A DNA stretch of 64,000 bases from Saturnia japonica. Lineage: Eukaryota; Arthropoda; Insecta; Lepidoptera; Saturniidae. The DNA is taken from positions 6,882,001-6,946,000 of the forward strand of contig CM065309.1 of NCBI GenBank assembly GCA_033032175.1, given 5' to 3'. Of the stretch, positions 12,388 to 25,214 are shown piece by piece. Position 1 is the stretch's first letter. The number at the start of each line of letters is the position of its first letter. Below the pieces are notes generated by a model, which made no database searches, was not told the DNA's origin, and saw only the letters and a list, made by a program, of their open reading frames with translations. Both the position numbers and the translations under genes were made by a program.

Positions 12388-15300
12388 CTGTATCCAGTCC
12401 ACCAGCTAAAGTAAGATGCATTTTATTGAACATATGAGACAAATGACAACCGGCGCCGTTGTCGAATCCACTGCTAAATCCATTAAATTCGGGGTCGAAG
12501 ATTTCTGTTAGTAGTTTTGCCTAAAGTTGTGAAAATAAAAACGTTAAAATGCACCAACGCCTTATTTTATGTAAGTCGTTTTATTGTTGTTTTTATAGTA
12601 GAAACGAAATGATTATAATATGAATTTCTTTACAGAATTCATATTTCCAAGTCAATAATGTGACACAGTACGAATTCGGAACAATAGTTAATTTAAAAAT
12701 ATACTTTAGATCCACGTAAAGTTCTGGCAATACATACAAACTATTTGATCAAATTTCTAAATACCGTACTTACTAATTGCGTCTTATATGATCATATTTG
12801 AGGACAAATTAATTGATTGCAATCACAATAGGTACTTGAGGTTTTTTAATCTTAATTAACTATTTATTTATTGTAGAAGCACAGGAATCAATAAAACGAT
12901 GCACACACCTTTCAAAGGGCTTACTTTGATTATTATTTTTTGCAATATCGGTAAGCTTTATGTCAACTGTAGGGTACTGGTATGTCACCAGAGTAGTATC
13001 AATGTTCAGGTAGGTAATATTGCGGTAAAATGCTGTCTTAATACATAAATAAAAGTAAATAATGCTTACTCACAAATTCCATACCATCAACATTATCTTC
13101 ATGACCGCACACTTCTGTTTCAAGTGGAACAGCAAGTTTAAGATGAGCGAGCTCGGTTTTAGCAAACATACTTTTAAATACGTTTTGATTACGAAGTTCG
13201 TGTATTATATTAAATAGCTCCTTTCCTTCATTTGGGTAAACTATGCGCAATTTCCAATCTCCTAATACGGTGATATCTACCTATCTATGATTTAATCAAA
13301 AGAAGTAAGATTGTTATTTTAAATGAAAAAACCTAACAATGGCATTTATTGTGATAAACCAAATACCTTGGCGTTAAGATTTTCGTCTTCAGCATATTTT
13401 GCATAACCTTCAAAGTACAATGCATCAGTTATTTTAACGATATCTTCACTTTCCCAGAAATTAATGGGTACTTTCTTTAAGGGTTTAAAAGAATTCTCCC
13501 AATTTAACTGTGTTAATAAATAAATAAAAAGTTGATTTAATATATATATAATGTCATGACTTTAACTATATTCCGAATACTACTAAAACGTAGCTAAGAA
13601 GGAATACTAAATTCCCGTGGTCAATACCGATGGAGCACAGATGGTAGGTGATAGATCTAGAGATCTAGATCTCTTAAATTTCTAATGTTATAATATAATA
13701 TAGGTTATAAAATTGACTCCTTCAACATTAATAAAAACGAAATACTTACGCAAGGTACAAAGATAAAATTCAAACTATAGATTCCCTTTGTAACGTCAGA
13801 ATAAAATTATGAATCCTATGGTTGTTATGATTAGAGACATAAAAATTTATACAACTATAGACTGTATTATTTGCAAATAATAAAACAGGTATTTTTACAA
13901 AAAAAAAATATCGAGATGACATAACTTTCCAAACGAAAAAAGACATTCATACGAGTTTATCAGATTTTAATATTATACTTAAAGTGAGATTAATGTAACT
14001 GACAATAATTAGACCTAGTTCTGCGAATATTTGCTCAGGACTCATGAGATCATAATATTGATTACATCCGTCTTTTTTCAACTGTAATGTAAATGTAGAT
14101 GTAGGTATTTAGGAATATATTATTTGATTATTAGGTAAACTAAATTCACATTACCCAATTATTAATATAATCAGCTGTGGCACAAGAATCACTGAAGTTA
14201 AGATTCACAGTTTTGCCATTAACCATTGAATAAAAATCATATTTAAAATCATTTGTGAACTCGTATTTATTATCAGCTATCATTAGAGTTTCCAATGATG
14301 ATGTATATTTTCCCTGGACATTTAACAACGCTACTACTCTCGGCAAGACTTCTCGCACCTGAAAATAAGTAGGTTTAATTAAGTATTTGAATTCTAAAAC
14401 GGGACTTAAGTCTCAGGAAAATATTTACCAGAAATTTATTTAAAAAGGGTTTAAGAGATAGTTGTATGTATAGAAATATAAAAATATTATATGCCAAAGA
14501 AAATACTGTAGCATGACTTCCTAAAAATTTTAGACGCTATTTATATTTATCATGATGTTTCCAAATATTATTTATTAAGACATTTCAGTAGAACTCGTTC
14601 ATGAAGTTATAATTTAATACTTATTACCTCACTTATACTCTTTAAATTTATCAAATTTAAAATATTTGTGCATGTTGATTCATCTGCGCTCGTTGCCAGT
14701 TGTCCAAAGGAGAAGAGGAGCGAGTAAAGAGAAGTAAACAAATTTTCCTCACCATGTGTCATTGCAAGGTTCTAAAATTTGATAGAGTTTATTAATACTC
14801 ATAAACCTTAACTTGATTTCGAAAGTACTTTTGTAAATAAATGTTATAATAAAGAAATATGTTAGTTCGTAAATACAAACACTGATTCATTAAAAACACA
14901 TCAGAAATTATAATATCATAAGAATCACGAACATCTAACAAGAATTAAACCACTTTATAGTATAAGAGAAGAAATTCCTGAGTATAACAACGAACAGAGT
15001 CCTGGTAGTAATGTTTCACATAATATACTGAAAGTATAAAATAGATATATTTCTACGTGTAAATGTAATTTCTATGTAAGTATATGTGTAACTTATTTTA
15101 AGAAACAAACATTTATAGAAAAATTTGAGTATATTTTAATATTTTCACGTTATAACTTACATTTAACTACATGCCTGCGATATCGTTGTTAGCAATAAAA
15201 AATCTTCTAATTGCTTCATTAGTATCACCATCTTCATTTGCTACAAATTATAAACAATGATAATATATATATTCACAGTGCGTTTAATTTAAATTTTAAT

Positions 15301-16479
15301 AGATATATTTAAAAATATCTACAATTTACAACAAGATTTATAATTACAATCTTCATTATATGTGCTTACAGCCTAATTACATCGTTATATGTTAAGATTA
15401 ACTTAATAAGAATAAAATTATTTTTTTTAAACCAGAAAATACCTAACAGTAATAATGCCATGGTCGTCGATTGTTTAGACCAATGGAACATCGATACAAT
15501 GTTCGCAGGTTAGAGCCTCGACAAATAGCGAAGAATATTTCAAACTTCGAGTGGGTACTTTTTTACTTATTAAAATTTAATTTATAGAAGCATTAGTTGA
15601 AGGTGAAAGAAAACATCGCAAGGACTTCTGAATACCAGCGCAATCATTGAACTTTAAGTAGGATAATATTACTGTATAGTGTATAGTGAGAAAAATATTA
15701 ATATATAAGTATAATAGATTTCTACGCGTTTCAAATTGCCAATAAGTTAAGGACTGACATCATGATTTAAGTCCTTGTCCTCCCTTACGATGAAGCTTTC
15801 ACCCAACATTGACAGGTTAGTACAATCATAATAAAAAAATAGCTTTAAATTAACTCATAGAAAATAAACAAGTACATGCTCACTGGCAAAGCTTGATCTT
15901 GATATTACCTGCTAGATCAAAAAAATTGCTCAATGTTGTACAATGATGCCGACAATGGAAAAAAAGTACACGCGGTTAATAAATATCTGGACTTGAAATT
16001 TTTATAACGGAACAAGTCAACAAAGCTTTACGGGATACATTATAGATTAATATTTCGCAATATACCACATTTGAAGGCTGTTGGGTCAAAGGAGAGTGCC
16101 CATGGGATATAATATGGAATCTTGTCTCATATTGCGTGTAAATGAATTTTATTTTTATTAAATATTCACTGTATTACCTAATACCTTCAAAGGTTACTTT
16201 TTAAAACAAAAACCCGGTTCCAAAGATATTTTATAAAATCTAACATAACCTAAAAACTAGGGATGTATCGATAAGTGGTTTTACTAACATGGTTATGGAT
16301 TTAAAAAGAGATAACAAGAAACATTAAGTTTAACTGTTTGTTTGTGTCTGTTTGTGTGTAGGTGTTTGTACGTGGTTGAAGTTGAAATTTGAAGTTGTAG
16401 GTGGTGCTTCCTTGAAAATATATCTCTAAACATAATTATTATCTTAAGCGCTCTACACACCAAACCCGCCGACAAATGG

Positions 16480-16980
16480 ATTTTTACGATCACTGTCTTG
16501 ACTGTAACGGTCTCATGATCTTGACGGTTACCATCTCGACTATCACGATCTTGAATATCACCATCTTAACGGTCGCCAACTCATATCGACAGAACCACTT
16601 CGACTGTAACCATCTCAACTATCACTATTTCATTTCGACGATCACTATCCCCAATTTCAACATTTCGACAGTGACTGTTACCGGTCTTGACGGTTACCAT
16701 CTCACCTCGACAGTCATAATTTCGACAGTCAACTATCTCGAGTGTAGCCATCTCAACTGTCACAGTATTGACGGTCACTATCATGATCTCAACGGTTGGT
16801 ATCATCTTATCTCGACGGTCACTATCTCAACTATCACCAATTCGACAGTCAAAATCTTGACAATCACGATCTATCGTCTACCACATCATCACTCGCATTA
16901 TCGTCATCTTAACGGTCACCATCACATCTCAACGGTAACTATGGCAGCGGTCACCACCTAGACAGTAAACATCCTTCAAT
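16480..16980. repeat. Minisatellite with a roughly 15-18-bp unit
   Basis: About 500 bp of imperfect tandem repeats built on variants of atctcgacggtcaccat, inside intron 1 of serpin A. The pattern leaves a 161-codon frame open on + and a 74-codon frame open on -, both made of threonine, isoleucine and valine runs. These are by-products of the repeat and not genes. Confidence 0.85.
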
Positions 16981-18236
16981 GATAACCATTTCGTAGTACA
17001 ATTTTGCTGCTACAGCTGTCATGCCACCTTGAAATACAATTCAGAAAGTAGCAACGTTTTTAGATGTTATATGTTTATTTGGTCGTTCTTTGGACATATT
17101 TAAGAAAAAATCGATGAGCCAAAACATCGACATCTGTACGGTTTTTGCACCTCTAGCTACTACAACTGCGAAACTGTGCTGTCTGTGAAATATTTTTATT
17201 TTGTGGAGTGTCGTAAAATAAATAAAGACTTATCTGAGAAAGGTAACTATTTATTAAAATAATTTTTATCATGTTGTTATTTATATTTAAATATTGAGTT
17301 TCATATGTAATATGATCTTGGTAAAATGTACAAATATTAATTATGGTAACGCAACGCCCACGGAAATATCTATTGCACAGTAACAATTACACTACTTTTT
17401 TGACCTTAAATAATATCCCCACCTAGAAAACTAAATTTCGGAGTCAAATGTTATAAAAAAATATGAAAAAAACTATTATATATTCATATAGAAACTCGAG
17501 AAAATTTGGTACCATGAATGCCCATTTTCTTTTAAACGTGGAAGAATTCCATCAATGGCAAACCTAGCTCGGATCAACAGCAGTTACCAACAAATATTTA
17601 AAAAGTCGAAAGCATTGATTTAGCAGTTCATTGTGTCACGGTACGTGTAAGTAAGATAAAAAACTCTTCAATGGTATTTAATGATTTGGAAGTACCCGTA
17701 TATCTATTAAACACTATATTAGATCTTCGATAAAAAAAAAAATTACACTATTTCTTTAAACTACATCAATCAATTGAATCTAAATTCTAAGATAGAATGT
17801 TGTGGTGTTTGTTGAAATCTTTACTGTAATATCGATGGAAACGTATAAATAATCAAAGGATGGAAATTACATAAAAATATTGGGTCAGGGAGAAAGGTTG
17901 AATTAGCGATAAATGTTCCAATTTTTTAGTGCATCTTGCCTTAACAAAACTATGGTATAAAGAAGATACAGTTCGTTTGAGAAGCTGAAACATTATAGAA
18001 TAAAATCATAATAATTCAAATACTTTTGCAAACATTTAAGTACCTAATTCATATTAACAGTAAAATTTACTATGTTACTAAATAATATTAGTTTCAAAAA
18101 TTTTGTAACTCTTTCGCAAATTCATCAAAGTTCATTATTTTTTAACTTTGTGTACTTTAAAATCAATCAAAATCAATTTAATATATATTTAATATCTAAA
18201 CGAGACTTTAGTTGGTTAACTTCTGAATCGTATATA

Positions 18237-18970
18237 CGAGGTGTGTCCCAAAAGTATCCGACCTATACTCATAACTTCGCGCAAAAACGTCCGAATGACC
18301 TTTATGAAGTACGAGCGTAATAAGTGACTCTTCTCGAAGTCATAGGCTACCATGGCTAACGATAAGTTTTATTATTTCGAGGGTACCGTGTCTTTACGTA
18401 CATTGTCGATTTTGCGTTCGTCGGATTTTGCTATCGTTGAAAATTACGGAGACCGGAACAACGAATTTGCCTAAAATTTTGCTCCAAACTAAGAAAGAGT
18501 TGTGTAGAGACCATCGAAATAATGCAGGAGCCCTTTGAAGATGCTTGTATGGGCTAAACTCAAATAATAGAGTGATACAAGCGATTCAAAAACGGTCCCA
18601 CGAGTGTTTGTGTTTGGGCGAGCGGCAACTGGCTTATCCATCATGATAACGCACCAGCGCATTCATTGAACTTCGTGCAACAAGCAAAATACAATATTAA
18701 ACAACTCCGTCACCCCGCGTACAGTCCCGACATAGTCCTGTGCGACTTTTGGATGTTCCCGAAATTAAAAATGCCGCTCAAAAGACACCGATTTGACAAC
18801 AGAGATACGGTTCAAACGAATGCGACGCGTGCACTTATGGTCATTCCGAAATGCGATTACCAGAACTGCATCAGGATGTGGATGAAGGATGCCATGAGCC
18901 GGATGACAAAAAATAATATCGGTGCAAAGTTACAGATACGGGTTGGATACTTTTGGAACACAGTAGTTGT
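18237..18970 (+). mobile_element. Internally deleted mariner-like element
   Basis: The left end reads GGTGTGTCCCAAAAGTATCC and the right end has the inverted match GGATACTTTTGGAACA, so the ends are imperfect inverted repeats. Only pieces of transposase remain: an N-terminal scrap near 18480-18560 and a C-terminal piece at 18650-18977 containing the catalytic-type motif PAYSPDIVLCDFW. The central catalytic part is missing. It sits in intron 1 of serpin A, in the opposite orientation. Confidence 0.7.
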
Positions 18971-19339
18971 TAGGTAATGAAATATAAAAAATTGCAAAAT
19001 TTTAACTTAATTACAAAGTGAATATGAAATTTATCAAAGTATGTTTAGATACAACTTAAAATTGATCGTTAAAATATAAACAGTTAATTATCAAAAAGAA
19101 TGTCAATACCTTACTAATGTAACCGAGAAACATAGTCTAAAATATTAAAATATATATTGTAAAACTAAACTTTTAATATAAGCTTTCGATATTGCATTAA
19201 ACGAACTTACTGTAATAAGAAATCGCGGCATCGGTGCAATCGACAGTTTGGTGATTTGCCGACGTAAATGCCATAAACTTTGCCGAAATGAATACACATA
19301 ACCAGAAATTCAACATCTTGCTAAGCTTGAAGTCTCTTC

Positions 19340-19370
19340 TGAAACATTATCCATTGCATCCTTTTATAGG
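19340..19370 (-). promoter_or_regulatory. Serpin A core promoter (TATA and initiator)
   Basis: On the minus strand CCTATAAAAG (19370-19361) lies 28 bp before an initiator TTTCAGA whose A is at 19340. The inferred 5' leader is then only about 24 nt. The leader is identical over 25 nt to that of serpin B, and similarity continues at least 80 bp upstream of the TATA box (for example the shared GTGCAGCTG and TCCAAGA blocks). Confidence 0.8.
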
Positions 19371-19399
19371 AAACTGGCTTGACTACTGTGCAGCTGTTT

Positions 19400-20290
19400 C
19401 AATGTAATAAATATTTTGATCTTGGAAATTTATTATTGCGGAATAATTTAAACAATGGACGCAAGTGCAAACACATTTACCAGTTGTGTTAATTTTGAGT
19501 TTAAAACTATTTTTTTATGTCGAAATTAATAGTGTTATAATATCTTAACAATCATACAAAAACCTATAAACGATGTATAATACGATAATGCAATTATATA
19601 ATACCTTTTTTTTTAAATTCAGATATTCATCTAAACTGCGAGACTACCAAATTTGGAGTAGATTTAAAGCAGATTCTCACGAAAAAATTATTTATGTTAC
19701 GTTGATAGGTTATTGTAGATTGTAATAGTAGTAATACTTGTAGCGAAAACCTTGCATTATTTTTTACTAACATATTTTAATTTCGAGTTACAATTTACAG
19801 TACTTAACTCAGAAACAAGACAAGGTTATTTATTTTACGGAAATAGTAATTATTCCCTCATTCTACATGGTACTTAAGGGTTATATTGGTGGAATATTTA
19901 TACTGCAAACTGCATAACAAATATATCTGCATCTATCAACACTATAGGCACTATAGACATAACTCGAACAAAACTGAGCGCTTGCTTGAGAATTTTTTTG
20001 TAGTAAGTAATGTCATCAATTGGTAAACACCAATTATGATCCTATTACTTAATTATGAGGAGAACGTTATTACCCATTGACTTAACCTATAGCTGGTCTT
20101 ATCTTTCTATGAAGTTTTTATCCATTTATACGTATTTTTATTCTTCATAAATTCTACTCTCTCTAAAAATTAAACTGTAAAGTCATCCTATTAATTGTAA
20201 AACTCATATATAAAAATAATATTATATTATTTGTAATATAAATAAAACTATAACAAGTAAATAATGACTGCAATCAGTAGATTCAATTAT
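19400..20290. other. Upstream region of serpin A, nothing named
   Basis: AT-rich. The first 80 bp or so past the TATA box are conserved with serpin B. Beyond about 19450 I see no gene. Confidence 0.4.
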
Positions 20291-20620
20291 TTATATCTAT
20301 ATATATGTAATAAAAAAGTAACTGATCGATGTCTGTACATAGAAGATATATGAGAAAAACTTTTATAGGGGGCCTTTATCAACGCAGTAGAAACCAAAAC
20401 AATGATTGTTAGAATTTTTGTCTGTTTGTCTGTTTGCCAACGTTTGTGCGCGCTAATCTCAGAAACGGCTAAACCGATTTGAGTGCGGGTTTCACTAATA
20501 TATTGAGGTAAGCTTCACTTAAAAGTTTGTGTTTGTTTTATTTCAATCAGTTCATAAATAAAAAAGTTATCTCAATTTAAAAAATCACGTCGAACATTTT
20601 TTCGATAAAAAGGCTATAAA
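20290..20620 (+). repeat. Dispersed retroposon or Helitron-type fragment
   Basis: Contains the common lepidopteran repeat phrases TTTGTCTGTTTGTCTGTTTG, CGCTAATCTCAGAAACGGCTAAACCGATTT-like and a gain of TTAAAAGTTTGTG. A related stretch is at about 48930-49040. It is non-coding and its boundaries are not determined. Confidence 0.5.
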
Positions 20621-20709
20621 ATAACTGTTCAGTTGAATTGGCTGAAAATTTAGTTAACTGTGTATTACGGTTTGTAAAATGATGATGATAAAAGTTAATT
20701 AGGTATTTA

Positions 20710-21978
20710 TTTACCTATGAAATTGCCGTTTTGTATGAAAAAATTTAAACGATTTTTTTTCATGTATTGTTTATTTTTATTAATCGAAGTAATCACCCAT
20801 GCAATCAATGCATCTTTGCCAGCGCAGTGGCAGTTTATTGATGCCCTTCTTAAAGAAATCAGCTGGACGGCAGGTAACAAATTCTTCAAAGGCATTTTGT
20901 ACTGCCTCTCGGGTATTGAATTTTTTCCCCGCCAAGGAGTTATTCAAATTTTGGAAAAAGTAGTAGTCTGTAGGCGCAAGGTCTGGTGAGTAGGGCGAAT
21001 GACGGAGAACTTCCAACCCAGTTCTTGCAACTTGGGGACCGTCTGCTATGCAGTATGAGGTCGCGCGTTGTCGTGCAGGAGCAGCGAAGACGAGCGATTG
21101 ACCAATGCTGGTTGGAGATGTGCCAGCTTCTCCATCATTGTGTTCAGTTCTTCACAGTACACATCTGCAGTAATGCTCACCCCGTTTGGTAAGAAGCTGT
21201 GATGATTCACACCGGCGCTAGACCAACAAACAGTGACCATCACTTTTCTAGGAGTAAGTTTTTGTTTAGGGCATTGTTTAGGTGCTGGACCAGGATCCAA
21301 CCGACTTGCTGAGCGCTTGCGGTTATCAAACAAAATCCATATTTTCATCGCAAGTAACAATGCGGTTCAAAATTCCTTCATTTGTGTGTCTGTTGAGCAG
21401 TGCAAGGCACGTCTCGACGCGTACTTCGCGCTGGCGATCATTGAGTTCGTGGGGGACCCATTTGTCAAGCTTTTTTACCTTGCCAATTTGACGCAAATGG
21501 ACCAATATTGTTTTGACGCTAACGTCGAAAGCTGATGCTAATTCAGCCGTAGATTGTGTATCATCAGCTTCCACAATCGCCTTTAATTCGTCATTGTCGA
21601 CCAAAGTCTTCGGTCTTCTTCTTCATTTTTCAGGTCGAAATTCCCAGAACGGAAGTGAGCAAACCAATAACAGGTGGTGCGTTGGTTTGTAGTATTAGCT
21701 CCGTAAACGTCGTTGATGTTGCGTGCCACTTGTGCCGCGTTGCTGCCACGACGGTAGTCATATTCCATATTTATTCGAATTTTTAACGTATCCATGATGA
21801 CAAAAAAGATTGAAATGCGATGAAAATGTAACACTAATCAAATAAACAAACGACTACTTTGGAAAAAGAATTCCATGTTTTTAAAATTAAATAAATTTGA
21901 AATTAGAATTCTTAGCCAAACAAAAATTATTTTGATTTGAATTGGCCAGTACTGCAGAACGGCAATTTCATAGGTAAA
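20710..21978 (-). mobile_element. Mariner (DD34D) element with broken transposase
   Basis: A perfect 21-bp inverted repeat bounds the element (20710-20730, TTTACCTATGAAATTGCCGTT complement pairs with 21958-21978), total 1269 bp. The transposase on the minus strand is split over four frames: HTH N-terminus (21834-21583), linker with WVPHEL (21604-21326), catalytic core with LLLHDNARPHT (21360-21046), and SPYSPDLAPTDYYFF to the C-terminus (21016-20780). The Asp residues of the mariner triad are present, but frameshifts separate the pieces, so it cannot make transposase. It might still be mobilised in trans given the intact ends. Confidence 0.88.
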
Positions 21979-22319
21979 GACCTATTATAATTAAAAAATG
22001 GACAGTTTCGGAAAACTTATTATATCCAATATACGTTGAACTCAGATCTATATGATAAATCATATTAAAATGTGGTTAGCATAGGCTGGATACCTGTCGG
22101 TTGGTCATAACCAAACCAATTTTGGTGAATAGAGATATATTGGACATACGATACCTTATGGCGCGAAGATAAAACTTGAAGAAGTCAAATAGGGGATGAA
22201 AGTTTGAATGAATAACCCACTATTTCTCAAGTCATATCATTTTTTTAATGCTTTTAGGAAGAAATAACAGTGTTTCACGTGTTTGAAAAATCATCCCGCA
22301 AGACGGTACAATAAGGGAT

Positions 22320-22610
22320 GATTTACTATACCATACACATAGATTGATAAACCCATCTATGATTTTCTTTTGGTTTGTCGTGTTCCGAGATCAGTCTGTG
22401 TATATGCAGTAATATAGCGGCGTGGTAGGCATTGAGACCACCATACAAATATTAATAAACCAATGTATGATTTTCTTTAAGTTCGTCGTATTCCAAGATC
22501 AGTCTGTATATATGCAGTATATTTAGCGGGGGTCGCAACCACCATACATATAGTGATAAAGCTATCTATGATTTTCTTTTGGTATGTCGTGATCAATCGG
22601 TGTATATCTA
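22320..22610 (+). repeat. Three tandem copies of a roughly 105-bp unit
   Basis: Each unit carries the series accatac, atctatgattttcttt, gtcgt, gatcagtctgt and tatatgcagtata. Three copies are recognisable, starting near 22330, 22440 and 22545. A related single unit occurs in inverted orientation at about 50385-50510. Confidence 0.75.
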
Positions 22611-22845
22611 TACTAATATTATAAAAAGCAAAGGTTTGATTTTTTGTTGGTAATGGATAAACTAAAAACTACAGGACCGATTTAAAAAATTCTTTCACCA
22701 GTATATAGCTACATTTTCAGCTAATAACGTGAGCGATATTATAATTTGAAAAATTAATTTATTCCTCATAGAAATTTCGCTAGTTTTACACAATGTATAA
22801 AAAATTACCTAAAATATGCTTACTTCGCGTATGCTGCAAAACTAT

Positions 22846-23820
22846 TAGTCCGGTCAATTTAGACATTCGAAGTTACATAAAGTCCCAACAAGCTGAATTT
22901 CTGTGAAGTTGTTCAAAACATAATTATAAACAATGTCTAGAAGTTCCCCATCATTCGCCTGTAAGGAAAAAATTTAATTCAAGGTCAAAGGTAAAAAATA
23001 TGAGTTTTTCGCGATTTTCAGCAAAACGGTAAGTTTTATCATAAAAGTACCTCAGACCAAAATTGTAGATCATAAAATTATCTATAAAAAATGTATCAAT
23101 ACTTTTTTTCTTACGAACCACCGTTTCTAAGATATAACGATTCAAAAAGTTATAAAAGTTGTTATCGTCATAATATGCGCACGTTTCCACGCCACCTATG
23201 AGGTAGTGTACTTAGCCCGTTTTTTTTTAACGTGGTAACAATAGAACAAGAGACAGATGTCTCGAAGTTACACTGGCTTAAAGATTAAGGGACTGGGTTT
23301 CATTTTACCTGATATTCTTGTAGTTAAAACTTATGTATATTTTATATTGTAAGTATAAGTTACAATGACCGATAGAAAAATATTTAAACATTTAATATAT
23401 AATATATATATATATACATACATATATATATTATATAAAATATTACAACTCTAGATGTATATACGTGGCGTACTCATGCATATTATGACGATAACAACTT
23501 TTATAACTTTTTGAATCGTTATATCTCAGAAACGGTGGCTCGTAAAAAAAAAAGTATTGATACATTTTTTATAGATAATTTTATGATCTACAATTTTTTC
23601 CTGAGGTACTTTTCTGATAAAACTTACCGTTTTGCTGAAAATCGCGAAAAACTCATTTTTTTTACCTTTGACCTTGAATTAAATTTTTTCCTTACAGGGG
23701 AATGATGGGGAACTTCTAGACATTGTTTATAATTATATTTTGAACAATTTCACTGAAATTCAGCTTGTTGGGACTTTATGTAACTTCACTCTCATTTTTT
23801 GGTCTAAATTGACCGGACTA
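22846..23820. mobile_element. Foldback element with about 345-bp inverted arms
   Basis: The left arm (22846 to about 23195) and right arm (about 23475 to 23820) are inverted copies that begin TAGTCCGGTCAATTTAGAC and end with its complement, with TA-like flanks. The arms are similar enough that the same open frame (RYI.ET..RKKKSIDTFF, 64-79 residues) appears on opposite strands in both. The loop of about 280 bp includes an (AT)n tract near 23393-23446. This is a MITE or foldback-type transposable element. Its transcript would form a long hairpin. Confidence 0.88.
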
Positions 23821-24299
23821 TATTGGTATTACATAAATATACTATACCTGTAAAACATTCTCACTAATGTGAACAAAAAAGTCCGCGAGACAATATGCTT
23901 AATTATTATAGTTATGTTACAATAAACGTTTTTTGTTAAAATTAGTCAACTAAAACAAGGATGGCGAACAAAAAGTGATTATGGCGGTATCATCATATGA
24001 ATACTTATCCAAATCATTTATGCTGTTTACGTAAGAGTAAATTACTTTTTGAATTATTCAAATCAGTACATTCGTTTTAAAGTTATGATGAGTATAACAA
24101 AATAAAAATTATCGCGATATTGAAAACCGCTCAATGGATGCATGGAACAATACATGTATGTTATTAGGTAGATAAAAAGAAATGCTGCTATCTAAACTAA
24201 TATTTTAAAGTGTATTAATAAAAAAATTATTATAGGTATGTTTGTAATAATTGATAAACTCAATAATGACACAAAAATAATTGTAATAATAACACAAAA

Positions 24300-25050
24300 A
24301 CTTCGTAATGAAAGACCACACCCTTCCTGTTGATCAATTCCGGCCGCTTCTCTCAACTGCTTCCTTTAATCTCATCAGTTGTTGGCAGTAGATGTCCGAA
24401 TCGATGGTTCTACCGGGCATTAAAAGCTCATAATGAACAATGCCCTTCCAGTCCCACCATACACACAGCATCACCTTATTTCGAGTTTGCCCAGGTTTAG
24501 CCACAGTCTGTAAAGCCTGGCCGAATTTAGACCACGACCTGTTTCACACGTTTTTGTCTTACGTGATCCACTTTTTATCGCCAGTTATCAATCTCTTCAA
24601 AAACGGCTCGGTTTCATTACGTCTCAATAATGAATTGCAAATGAGTACACGATTCATTAGGTTTCTTCCAGTGAGCTCGTGTGGCACCCAAATATCGAGC
24701 TTTTTGTTTTTCTTTCCTCGAATGGGTTAAACTGTTTTGTGGTCAATTTCCAGTTCTTCAGCTACTTCATAACAACTGATATGCCGATCTTGCTCCTATT
24801 TTTTCAAAAATGGCGTCCATTTTGTTCGTAACAGGGCCACCAGAGCAAGGTGCCTCTTTAACATACAAATTTCCGGACTGAAAACGTTTGGACCAACTTT
24901 GTGCTACTCTTACTGACACTGCATTAGGTCCACTGCACTGCACTGCATAAACATCAAAAATTATTTCGTTGCTTGAGTTGCATTCTTGCCTTTTTTGTAA
25001 TAATATATTAAAATGTATCGAATTTCTTCATTAGATTCACTCATTTTTAC
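24300..25050 (-). pseudogene. Mariner transposase relic, C-terminus missing
   Basis: Minus-strand translation across frameshifts gives a mariner transposase from its start (MSESNEEIRY.., near 25045) through SWFKRFQSGN, the HTH linker, WVPHEL and the first catalytic block ITGDEKW (near 24590) to GVVFH near 24305. The second and third catalytic motifs are absent, so the copy is truncated as well as frameshifted. Confidence 0.8.
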
Positions 25051-25214
25051 AGAAAAAAAACAAATGAAAAATAAATAGCGTGAAAAAAAAATTTTCTTTT
25101 TAATTTTTTCTTTTTAATGTTACCAAAATCATTCAGATAGAAATAGTACAGCCAAATAAATTTTTATAACCAGTTTATACCTACGTTATGCGAAAACACT
25201 TTATCCCCGACCTA

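Larger units (their letters stand above)
8709..19316 (-). pseudogene. Serpin A: ten-exon secreted serpin with premature stop and lost donor
   Basis: Coding exons, in transcript order: 19316-19211, 15240-15161, 14771-14628, 14358-14155, 14081-13983, 13507-13367, 13280-13074, 12520-12388, 9401-9267 and 8719-8709 (stop). Together they give about 419 codons with a signal peptide (residues 1-20). Serpin landmarks: MIADNKYEFTNDF with DYINNW (exon 4), SFKPLKKVPINF and YAEDENLNAK (exon 6), LGDWKLRIVYPNE (exon 7), a degenerate hinge and reactive loop, then VNTPFSFYI and FAGAVYKP (exon 9). Two lesions: codon 60 is TAG (15169-15167) where serpin B has TGC, and the donor after exon 5 reads TT instead of GT at 13982-13981. 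A cryptic GTATGA donor 30 nt further on keeps the phase, but the TAG remains. Skipping the TAG through the nearby GT at 15171-15170 breaks the frame. It is therefore a likely pseudogene, or a null allele. Confidence 0.85.

Noticed and set aside
16476..16961. 161-codon Thr/Ile-rich open frame
   Set aside because: It is produced by the minisatellite and an opposite-strand frame is equally open; no start context or domain.
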